From the NCBI GenBank assembly GCA_964019425.1, contig OZ025798.1, positions 434,001 to 498,000 on the forward strand: a stretch of 64,000 nt of DNA, read 5' to 3'. A model generated the notes under the pieces. The model searched no databases, was not told the origin of the DNA, and worked only from the letters and a program-made list of their open reading frames with translations. The stretch comes from Flectonema sp. DT1601. Lineage: Eukaryota; Euglenozoa; Diplonemea; Diplonemida; Diplonemidae. Numbering within the stretch: position 1 is the stretch's first letter; each line of letters begins with the position of its first letter. Positions 33,313 to 44,500 of the stretch are shown one piece after another. A program made the translations under genes and the position numbers.

Positions 33313-35727
33313 TTAGCGGTTACAAAGTTTCGGAAGGGATGAAACTGCAATATAATCCGTCAACCAAGCACTGCTGTTCATCGACACAGACGTTGATTCA
33401 TCAGATTTCTGAATGTTGGAATGCCATTGATCTGATCTACAACTAACCATACTCGCTACTTTCTGTAGAATAGTATCACTCGGTAGACACTCATTCCCGA
33501 TTGCTTGACTGTCTCCTTTGAAAAATGCTTCGCTGTATGCCTCACTCCAACCCCAATCGTCATCTTGCACTACGGGATCTCCAACTTTTCTTAGAAAAAA
33601 TGCTTTTAGTGCCGCAACACGAAGTTGGTTCACTTGCATCCCATCGTCCCATATATCAACAGGACGGAAAAGTCTTTTGTATTGAGGATCTGATTTATTA
33701 ACTAGAGCGGGTACACCCATGTCATAAGCTGCTTGACATAGTCTAACAGAGACGTTCACACAACTGCCTATTATTGTTACGAATTTTTGAGTGTTAGTAC
33801 CAACCATTCCACAGATGGCACGTCCATAGCAGATTCCCATGGTGAAGTGATTTTCCAATACGTTTTGAATAAACGAACAGAATCGCAATGATTTTTCAAG
33901 ATGTTCTAGAACCTGTCTTACTGTATTCCACCCAATGATTAAATTAGCTCCGAATACAGCAGTCACGGTTCCTTCGGTTCTTTCCATAAGCTGAATAACT
34001 TGACTAATCCATTGGTTCACTTCATTTAGTGGATCCTCAAGCTCAGAAAACTGTGAAACCTTTGCTACTGTCAAGTGTCGTCTTTTCGCCTTAAGATTCA
34101 TGGAACCAAAATCAATAGATGCTTGAGGACACAAGTTCATGTTGTCACTGCTGGCATCACTAGAACCTGTAGTTGATGGACATGAACATATCAAAAGAGA
34201 TTGTCCGTTAGAATTACGTCTAAGTACAGCAATATCTGTTTCAGGGATTCCTTTCATTTCCCTACGAAGATGGTTGATATGCCAGTCTTCACCTTCAATC
34301 AAATACAGTTGAGATGCGCATATTGTAACAGCACCTGGAATCCCAACTCCTTCAAGACGAGCAGCTTTATTAACAGTTCGTCCAAAGTAGTCTGATCGAC
34401 CCCATAAATCGTTGTATTCAACTTCTACTTCTCCACAGCAGATGCCAATTCGTGCCATTAACCCGGTCCATCCTTCTTGTTGATGCTCATCAGGAACTCG
34501 TAGATCAGTTGGCCAATTAGCAACTTGAAGTCCTTGTTGAACAGCCATCCCAAAACGACATCCTTGTAACATTGTTTCGAAAGCTACCATGAAAGAGTCG
34601 CCGATTGTTTTAACTTCGTATCCATAAAACTGACTAATAGCTTTTCTTATAATTAAATTATGAATTCGCAATGCTCGTTTCATAGCATCTGGTGAGGCCT
34701 CCCAAGTAAAAGTTGATGACTTTATGTCTGTAAATACAATAGTTGCTATTCCGGAAGTGATTCCCGGAACATCTTGACGCGTAGAGACTATGTCACCTTC
34801 ACCTGTGTGTATATCAAATAGAGAATCTGGTATGTATGGTCTGTAGTCGTGTAAATTACCAATTAATTGAGAGAGAACACCCGCAAGAGGATTCTCTGCA
34901 TCAGTTTCAATCCAAGAAGTTGCATTTTCAAGATCGAGTCTGATTAGCTCTGACACAACTGTTTCTGCTAATACAATACTTTTTTGAAGTTTTAACTTTT
35001 CGTTAGTGACGCTGTTTGAGAACGATTCTATGAATGACTGGTGTAGGATAACCATACAGATGAACATGCTATAGATGTTGAATTGTACTGAATTTACACT
35101 GCAGGGAAGACCTGACAGATCTTTTGATTGACCAAATCCAATACAATGAAGTGATTCTATCCTGTTACTCATTTGAGCTGTTCCAGGCATGTCATACAAT
35201 CCGAATCGATATCTTGACTCTAGCATATCGGATACCAAATACACTACTACCAGACCTGCTCCAAATCTACAAAATTGCTTTGGTAGTCTGCAAACCACCG
35301 ACACATCGAGTACCAGAAGGCATATCGGCCAAACCTTTGGGCTCATATAACTCGACGCATATATGTCAGTCATCATTGTGCCTACTATGTATATTGTTAG
35401 TAGGATTTCTATGTGAGTTTCGGGAAGTTCTTTTGTAAAATAACAATGTATAATGATGACACATGTTGATATGAGCACGAACATGATGGCTATCGGACCA
35501 AGTTCCAACATTGTAGGACGTTGAAATACCATGAAAAGTACTGAAATCACTATTGTCGCAAGTCCAACGGTGATAACCAAGTCTTTTCTACGTTTTAGAA
35601 TAGCATTTTCATTGGGGACATAGAATCGAGAAAGCACCCATGCGATCATCTTACCTATGAGGATAAATAGTAATAAATATATTAAAAATATGAGAATACC
35701 AAAAATGTTACTAATTTCATGTTTCAT
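33313..35727 (-). CDS. Multi-pass adenylate cyclase with two cyclase homology domains
   Basis: Single exon, 804 residues. About six or seven hydrophobic helices occupy residues 1-245. Cyclase domain 1 (about 327-480) is complete: FTDIKSSTFTWE supplies the first metal Asp, YEVKTIGDSFMVAF the substrate-specifying Lys and second Asp, and GRTVNKAARLEG the catalytic Asn and Arg. This is the adenylate-cyclase subtype seen in fungal Cyr1 and kinetoplastid cyclases. Domain 2 (about 549-700) is degenerate: the first metal site reads AKVSQFSE and the second FGANLIIGW, without Asp, but CVNVSVRL keeps Asn and Arg. This resembles the C1/C2 asymmetry of mammalian transmembrane cyclases, although Lys is also lost in domain 2. 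Predicted to make cAMP at a membrane. ATG at 35727 is 12 nt after an acceptor-like CACGACAG. Confidence 0.93.
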   Translation of the reverse strand: MKHEISNIFGILIFLIYLLLFILIGKMIAWVLSRFYVPNENAILKRRKDLVITVGLATIVISVLFMVFQRPTMLELGPIAIMFVLISTCVIIIHCYFTKELPETHIEILLTIYIVGTMMTDIYASSYMSPKVWPICLLVLDVSVVCRLPKQFCRFGAGLVVVYLVSDMLESRYRFGLYDMPGTAQMSNRIESLHCIGFGQSKDLSGLPCSVNSVQFNIYSMFICMVILHQSFIESFSNSVTNEKLKLQKSIVLAETVVSELIRLDLENATSWIETDAENPLAGVLSQLIGNLHDYRPYIPDSLFDIHTGEGDIVSTRQDVPGITSGIATIVFTDIKSSTFTWEASPDAMKRALRIHNLIIRKAISQFYGYEVKTIGDSFMVAFETMLQGCRFGMAVQQGLQVANWPTDLRVPDEHQQEGWTGLMARIGICCGEVEVEYNDLWGRSDYFGRTVNKAARLEGVGIPGAVTICASQLYLIEGEDWHINHLRREMKGIPETDIAVLRRNSNGQSLLICSCPSTTGSSDASSDNMNLCPQASIDFGSMNLKAKRRHLTVAKVSQFSELEDPLNEVNQWISQVIQLMERTEGTVTAVFGANLIIGWNTVRQVLEHLEKSLRFCSFIQNVLENHFTMGICYGRAICGMVGTNTQKFVTIIGSCVNVSVRLCQAAYDMGVPALVNKSDPQYKRLFRPVDIWDDGMQVNQLRVAALKAFFLRKVGDPVVQDDDWGWSEAYSEAFFKGDSQAIGNECLPSDTILQKVASMVSCRSDQWHSNIQKSDESTSVSMNSSAWLTDYIAVSSLPKLCNR

Positions 35728-35789
35728 CTGAGTCGGTCTCTGTCGTGAAAATAAATAGTATTATAAATAAATGAAAATTTTCTCAAGTA

Positions 35790-35820
<31 letters not shown>

Positions 35821-37520
35821 TTTTCGATGACAACTAAATATGTTGGCATTCAGTCGTACTGAAGGCAGAAAAACCGCAATTTCGGGGGTTGGGGGTTTAG
35901 GGATATTTTGAAGCCGGTCGGTAAGGCGTTTTTTTCTTCTTTTGCTTCTCCCTTCCATCGAAACCCACCTAATTTCTTACACTAGGTCAAATATTCAATG
36001 TGGCATAAAAGTGCACACGACTACTGAGGTGGTGGTTGGGTGAGAAAACGCGCGGGGACCAATAAGTGCCGCTTGCATTACACCATATCTCAAAACAGTT
36101 ACTAATCCACAGTGGTGGCATACTTAGATTCCATGTGGAATATGTTTATATAAACTAAAAGGGGTTTTTTTTATTATTGTTTTTTTTTAATAATATTTAT
36201 AGGTATGAAAAAGAAAATTCAACCTTTTTTCTACGATTTTGTGTACAAAAAAAACGAAAACTGTATAAGTGGACCACAGGAGGAAAGATGCACGTACTAA
36301 GACGTACAATTATTTTTTTTTTTAATATTGTGAGAGCAAGCTCACGGTCCTCACACTATATCGCTTTATAATATGACTTAGATAACGGAAAGGAGGGTGG
36401 GGGAGAGAAGCGATATCGGAAGGGGAGAATAAGTATAAAAAAAGAATACCAACAATATACAAATTCAGCTAACATGCTTGTAGCCAGCCAGATAGGAAAT
36501 CGAAACAAACATGGAAAGAAAAAAAAAAAAAAAACAGGTAGTACATAAAAGTGTGTCTTGTCTTATTTATTATGGAAGCAGAAAGGTTTTTTTTTTTTTT
36601 TTTTTGAAGAATAATATATCTGATTTACAATCGCTCCATTATATCATATTTTTTTTTTACATCCACACTTTTGCATGGAAGGAAATATAGATCAAAAGTT
36701 CACAATTTCGCTTTCCGCTTTGCCCTCCGTGTTTTTCTCCCTTTTCCTTTTCTCTACTTGCGCCGCTGAAACTAAACCAAACCAACTTAACGTTTTATGT
36801 CTGTTCGTAAAGGGTTTTTTTAATCTCGACTAGCAGCACCAAGCCCTATACAAGTGTTTCTTTAACCCCCATTATACTTCACCTCAGGAATTACCGAACA
36901 AGATTAAAAGGCTCAATTATATTTTTTAAAAAAAAAAAATTGCTTAAGAGCAATGTTAAAAGGCAAAACACTAAACAAAAAGGTCTGAAGCAGCCCAGTG
37001 CTGTTCAACAGCTATACGTAATTTTAATGTAACAAATTGCATTTTTATTTTATTTTTTTATTTTTTTCAAAGAAAAACCAAACAGGTACGAATTTACTGA
37101 CCAAAACCAATTTTTTTCTTTTTTTTTTTTTTTTTGAGAATTCAGAAGAGAATGCTTTTTAGGGGAAGAAGAGGGGTTGAAAAAAAATAAAAATAAATTT
37201 GAATATACGGAATAAGAATTGAAACTCTTGTTTTCTTTTTAAAAATTCTACAAAAAAATTAAAACCGCATCAAACGAACGTCTTCACATTCGCAAACGAT
37301 ATTAGGCTCCGAGTAAGTTATTCAGAGAGAATAAAATAAAATAAAATAAAATATAATCCTATAATGTAAGAAGGGGGGCTAAGGGAAAGCATCTCTGTGG
37401 GGAGTGTGTAAGATAACATCGAAAGTTGACCATCTTTATGAGATACCATTGTGGGAATGAGAAATTGGGGGGAAAAAAAAAAAAAAAAAAAAATTACAAA
37501 AACTGAACAGAATTTTTAAC
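35728..37520. other. Intergenic, homopolymer-rich
   Basis: About 1.8 kb with T-runs (35790-35813, 36588-36605), A-runs (36519-36534, 37473-37493) and an AAAAT microsatellite. The right part should be the 3' UTR of the giant gene. No coding frame or RNA gene is recognised. Confidence 0.55.
37331..37353. repeat. AAAAT microsatellite
   Basis: Four to five tandem ATAAA units. Confidence 0.75.
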
Positions 37521-38579
37521 TCAGCCGTTGAAATCAGGATCAGGAGAACCTGAACCAGAAGCTGATGGATAGCTACAAGTATCAATCGATAAATATGATA
37601 TCGTTAGTCTGTGATTACCGTAGTTAGTTTTCAAACGATCTGGAGACCAGATATGAAATGAGACCGCAATATTATCATAAGGCCAGTCAAAATTAATGTC
37701 CATAGTCTCACTACTATCACCAGTACCAGTTCCTACTAAGTTAATACCAGTGTTGTATGGCACTCTTTTGATGAAAACTGTTCTCTCTGCGGATGATGCT
37801 TGATCCACAGCACCTCTCAGGGTACCTACATCTGGATTACTTAAGTTAGCAACACGTACTTCAATTCCACTACTTTGTTGGTTTGGATTATCGACAACAA
37901 AGAATCCAGCACGAATTCGAACATGAGAGTGTGAAGCCAATGACACCAACGGTGACTCCATTCGGGTACCATAATGACGATAGATCACAGCTGCTGACGA
38001 CATAAATTTATAATTAACGAATCTCCATCGAAGCAGTAATTCATCAGTAGCGAATTGACTGAGGTCTTCAAAGGCTGAAATGGTACACAAGTTAGTTGAT
38101 TCATCGTTATTTATTATCCTGTCCTCACAGTTTTCACCTTCATAACCGTAGGCGCAAACACTACACGCAGCTCCTGACCAATTGCCTTCACACATGCAAC
38201 CGGAAGGTTTGCACGATCCTTTACCAGAACAAAATACATCTCTTTTTGCAACTAGCTGGTTGGCTGTATCGAAAACGTCAACGGATATTTTACCAGGGCA
38301 TTCTGTAAGTACCCTTGGTGGTAGTGAGAATCCTAATATACCAATGCTGTCGAGTTGGACTTTACCATTTGTTTTTGATGGATCGATCACTAGTTTTAAT
38401 ACTTTAGATTTCTGTAAAACTCGATGCTTACTATTAGACGTTGGATTCAACACCAGTTGTGTTGTCAGTCTGGATAACGTTCCCTCTGCTGGAGCGTAAA
38501 TTCTACTACTCTCTGAGGCAAAGAATTGTGGTTGAGCTCTACTCCAAATCATCTCAAAAGGACTGCGATTCTCGTTAAT
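37521..38579 (-). other. Giant gene, last exon: EGF-like module and C-terminal domain
   Basis: 353 codons including the stop. Contains one EGF-like motif (GNWSGAACSVCAYGYEG) preceded by FCSGKGSCKPSGCMC, then a beta-rich region of about 200 residues (LSQFATDELLLRWRF onward) that I cannot assign. Confidence 0.7.
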
Positions 38580-41500
38580 CTGTTGTGGTGGTTAATAATA
38601 TGGTAAAATAACTTTTTTTTTTTAGATACCGATAAGATTTAATTAATAACAATATAATAACACACCGATTGGTTTCTTACGCTCGGGTCTCTCACCGCCG
38701 CAGCTCCTCCACCATTGGTGTTGTTTATAATTTGTCCGGAAAGCTGTTTGTTGGTGTTCTCTTTTCGTGAAATGAATACAAAAGATAATCGGTAAATTTT
38801 ACTTTTTTTACTCACTTTTTTTGTCTCGGTAATAAATAAAGTACTCATAATAATACGCTAACTACATACAGTCTCAGGCTTACGTGGTCTTGCCGTCATG
38901 TTGGTAGCGTTTCCAACATTTCCAGCAACTTGGAACTGAAGACCTCCTCCTGCAGCTGCAAAGGCACCTGACAGTGCTGGTTGAGCATAAATCTCAATGA
39001 CTGATCCTGGATTGAGGTTCTCATACACCCACACTTGTGTGATGTAGACGGCCTCTTCAAATTCTACTTCTACGAATCTGTTTTGAGTTATTCTTTTTTT
39101 CGTTATTATTCAAACGTAGGTACGTTATCACAAAGAACTACCACCACATACTGTAAAGCATTCCTCCACTGTGTGCCATAACATTTAGTTGTTGCTGCTG
39201 TGTCTCTTGTGCAGTACGTCTGTAGAGGTTCCCATGCCTTAGCACGATTAGGGAAAGTAGGTCTGTTTTTGAGTTGTTTTTTTAAATATTGCCTGTCAGG
39301 AGAAAGTATTAACTAATAGTAATAGAGCAATCTAATCACATACGAATAGTACTTCGCGGTTGCGTCGGGCTCACCGAGGATACCGTTGACGTTGTGTGGG
39401 TTAACTTGAGTGGAATAATCGTTTACCTTAATTGGGTATTGAATAGGACGAGTCTCAGCAGTGAAGAGCCTGGCATCTCCAACGAGAGCATCTCCGCCTT
39501 CTCGGGACTGAGGTGGTCTCCAGACAGTAGTTTCGCGGGTACACTGTGGTCCACCAAAGCCGAGATGGCATCTATCACAGTGGTCGCCTGCCCAGAATCC
39601 AGTTTCACCATTTCTATCACACAAACAGGTAGAGTTACCAGAACATGTTCCAACATTACAATCATTCTTTGGATCTCTTCCTCTCTTCTCTGATCCACAA
39701 ACTCTCTTTGGGCTATCAAGTGCTACTGATGACACCGCAACACATGTTTCACAAGTTCCACAATTTCTACGAGGGTCAGTTCCCGCCTCAACCCATTGAC
39801 ATATCCCAACATTCTTGCAATGCATGCAATCAGAACTACATTCTGTGTTACAACAGACTCCATCAATACAAAAATTAGATCCACATTGACGGTTTGAATC
39901 ACAAGTCGTTCCGAGTGATCGAAGGGGTTGACAGAGATGACTTTTGCAGAAGTAACCTTCAGAACACTGTGCTGAATAGCTACAGGTAGCCAAACAATGA
40001 GATCCTTCAGCAATGTTGCGATCTGCCACGAGTTGTAATCCACACAAGTATGGTCTGCAGTCAGCGTGACGAGAACAAGGAGCAATTCCTTGTGGAACTG
40101 AATCACTAATAGCAGGTGTCCAAGGAAGGACATATGCACTTCTTGCGTTGTGATCTCCTCTGACTGATATTGCAACTCTAAGACAAAGTGTTGGATGTTC
40201 ACCTAAATAACACTCTTTAGGAATATCATCACGAGATTGATATCCCTGTTTTAATATCTTTGAAGGTCCACACTTTCCATTAACACAAACATAAAGTGGA
40301 GCACAGTGAGCATCTTGATTACAAGTAGTTCTACACTGAGCATTCATGAGAGGTTGTGCTGATCTAGAGAGACCACAACTGTAAGGAGTACAGAAGTCCG
40401 CATCCTTTAATGTACAGCTTGCTGATCCAACATACCCACGAACACAAATACTTCCACTACAGTGGTACTTCCTATTACAGTGTGAGTCAACAGAGCACGT
40501 TGCCCTGCATGATGCAGCACTGAAGACAAGTTGTGTATTGTTTTTACCACACGCATATGCTCCACAGATAGTTTCATCTTGAGAATAACATAAAGAAGGA
40601 TCTTTAACTTGACGGATGCAGACTCCAGGTTTTCCGGTTGGAGAGTTATTTTCAGGATCAGAATTACACAACTCTGGTGTTGGTAAAGGAACATTCTCAT
40701 CAGTTCCAATAGTGCTGTAAGAAACTCTCTCATCTGCAGGTTGGACTACAGGGAAGGTACAAGTAGCTCCTTCAGCACAGTATTTGTCTGTCCAACAGCC
40801 GCTGAAGCACATGTTACTAATTTCATTACAACCAAATGGTTCACAGATTGATTCATCACCAGTGCAACCTCCAAGTGGAGGTGATGGTGATCCAGCAGGT
40901 ACGCACTCACTTACAGAACAGACGTAACCAATAACACATTGACTATTCTTATTACATGAGAATTTACATGTATCTCCAGGTATCGCTGGAATATCTAAAT
41001 CTAATCCGCAGACGTAAGGATCACAGTAACGACCTTTTCCATAACAACTGCTATCAGTAGCGCACCTAAACTGTTTTAAAGGAGGACATTCACATGCTGT
41101 GATGTCAGGAGCCTGAAGTGGTGCAATTGCACAGTCAACAGTTTCAAAAACTGGTGTTGGGCATCGAGTAGTAAAGAATTGACCTCCAGGACCCTTATCC
41201 GTACCTGCTGGACATGGACTTGTTATTGGACACTCTGATCCTACTAAACAAGACTTGTAAGGAAGGATATCTGTTTTACAACTACAAGCACGAGTTGCTT
41301 TTAATCTATCCATACCAGGTTCCCAAGGTAAATTAATATCTTGAGGACGACCTCTGCAGTCTATTTGAGCTGTCACCGATGATATCTCCGGAGCACATAA
41401 ACTATCAGGACCAGTTCCTTCTTTACAAACAGGTGGTAGTGGTGGTTCACAACCACACGGATGAGGGGCAACTCTATTAAGAACTGGTGGGAAGGTTCCT

Positions 41501-44500
41501 TGACAATCAATTTCTAGTGGAACAGAACTCCACTTAGGACAAGCAGACTCTGAACAATAACCAATCGTATCTGATTTACATGTGAATATAGGTAATGGGC
41601 ATCCACATGGATCGAATCCTTTTGAAGAACATGGAAGTTGTTCCAATTCTGGTTCTGGCCAACCTCCACAATCAATCTCAACGCTAATGAGTGTGTTCCA
41701 GTTTGGACAGATTTTGACTCCTGCAGTATCAAACAAGCAAGTTGCTCTTTTTGTTCCCTTATTAGATTGTAATGGAGTTCCATCAGAGTTAGTTGTGTTA
41801 ACAACAGTACGTGGATTACAAACAGGAATTGGAGGACTACTACATCCACAGAAATCTTCTTTCACCTTTAACTTATAGTGATGAATATCTAATAACTGAC
41901 TCTGGCAATCAATAAAGACAGGTGTTACATCTGTTGAGCAAGGCAGGCATTTGTTTGATTCTGATTGACGTTTTGACAGTCTAACGCAGCTTGAATCCGG
42001 ACATCCATAAAACCTATTAAAGTCTTTACGATCGATAGTGTCCTGAACTTCCCAATAATGTGATCTAGTTCCATTTGGACAGATTGTTTGAGCTTTGTTT
42101 TCACACCATTTGTCAGGATGAGGATAACCTTCAGTTCCTGGAATACACTTCAACGAAACAGTACTAGCACCACATGTGTCTTTATCAGGGCATGATAAAA
42201 ACTGACTTGGGAATCCATTGCAATCATGAAACAATGTTGTTGGTGATGGGACCGCACTGCAACAAGCGGTAGCTGATCCTCCACTTGAGCAGACTGGTGA
42301 TTTGCTTAGTGCGCATCTGTTTATTTTGTTGTCATTAATTGTTACTAACAAGTGTTTTTAAAGACGTCTTATTACCAAAGTAAAATCACATACCCACACG
42401 AATCCATTGGGACGGAATGCTGGCTTGGAGAGCACATTGTTGTGCAGTCGACTTCCGGGGCAGGATCCTGTAAAATTATTATTATTTTTAATTTTTTGAT
42501 AAAAACAACAAGTAAATATAAATCAAAGACATACAAGTACATCGAAGTACTCGTTGGCTACCCAACGACCACCTTCAGCACATGTTGTTGGACAGGTTAA
42601 CTTGTCACTGCATACTAAAATAGTGCGAGACAGAGTTGATCCACCCTCAGCATAGATGTCTGTGTATAGCCATTTAACAGGTGCTGGTTCACAGCGATCA
42701 CAAATAGCGCCTGTGTATCCCTTAGAACAGATGCATCTACCGTATAGAGGAAGTGAAGAGTTTGTTTCACATCTTCCTGATGGAGGTGCATCACACTGTG
42801 AGTTAGGACAGGTAGCAGTGTTGCACTCACCGTCATCTTTGCATTTCAGACTTCTGCAATCTCCTCCGAAGTAGTTTGTTCCGCAGGTGTTACAAACATC
42901 ACCAGCCCAGATACCCCTCTGGGTTGGTAGTTGAACAGGATCGACTGTTGAAGTTCCTCCTTGAGTAGCTGACAAGAAGTGATTCAACGTCGCAACATCT
43001 GGTTGAGCATTCGTCTCATACTGCTGCCATGGTTCAGTGAATGGATCTGTAGCAACTGTTGATATCTTCCATCCGGCAGTTCTTTGTAATAAAATACTTG
43101 TAAAGTAAGCAGTAGTAATACTGTTTGCTGTACCTGGTGATACTTCCATTGGAAGGTTTAGCACCTCAAGGCTACCAATTTTAACAGAAACTTCACGTAA
43201 GAATCCATTATACAGTCTTGAGGGGAATCCTGAAGCGATGTTGGCTCCTATTGTGATTCCTTCCTTCATGAATAATAAAGATCTTAGTTTTGGGTCTCCT
43301 TGCTCAGTTTCAGAGATGGAAGAATCACGTGGTTGGAATATAACTTGTTCACCAATGACATCAGTGGTACCAATTTGGATAGATCTGGTGAAGGTGTTTA
43401 TTTTTACTGAAAATAGAATCCACTTCGATGTGAACAGGTCACCCATTCCTGGAGCTACCGCTCGTAGTACTTCACCACTAGAGCCTTCAAGTCTAACTGA
43501 GACTGCTCCTTTCGTTAGTTTCCCTTCTCTTCCAACATTTAGATCAATCGTGATAGAACTTCCATCAGGATCTCCTGCTCTAAATACTGTCATTGGAGTT
43601 GATATCTCTGTGCACTTTATCTTTGCATCAAATGATAAAGTCTGAAGTGGTGGTACCTTACGGTAGTGAACCAGTAACATAATGGCTTCAATAGTAATAT
43701 CACCCTCAGAAGGTGGTAGTGGTGTTGAATATGTTGATATAATTTTAAGACCACGTAGTTCTTCAAGTGTGACGGATAAATCAAACAATGACTCAACACT
43801 ACGTTCTAAGTCTGATCCACCAGGAGGTGTGTAGAAGGCCGTAAAACTCGTTAACTGAGTTAATGATGTTCCAGCCTTTCTGTCTGAGAATCTCTCATCA
43901 GGTAGGACTACCTGAACCTTTAAATCAATTCCTGAATTTACTCTCGCAGACACCATCAGTTGAATCTTCTCAATATCACCGTGTTCTCCTTCAGGTTGGT
44001 GATTGTTACCAAAGGTTGCTGTAACTGTAGCTCCTTCTCCATAGGCAACAGCTCTGAAGGTACCTCCGTTGATAGTTCTCCAAGTCTTTGGTCTGTAGTC
44101 AGACCATGTACTGTTTCCAGTACAGCAATCAGAAATTCTATAAGAAATAGTATCTGGTACCAGTGCTTTGATATTAAGAGTTTCTGTGATGTGTGTTGTA
44201 TCTTCCCAGGATGTAAAATCAGTTTCTGGTGTGATGGGTCTGTTAGCTGAGAAGACACGAACAGACTCTGGAGAGATTCTATGACCACCTCTACCATCTT
44301 CTGATACTACCCAACCTCCTTCACCAAACCACATTGGCCATGATTGCCTTGGCTTAGTGGTATCACACTCAGAGAAGATACCTATGAAGTTTCCTCCTAC
44401 AATTCCGTTAGTGCTGTAGACACATAAGGAGTCAGTCTTTAGTGAAGCAGATCTTCCATAGACCGCTGGTACGATGACACCCTTATTCTTGACAGTGTTC

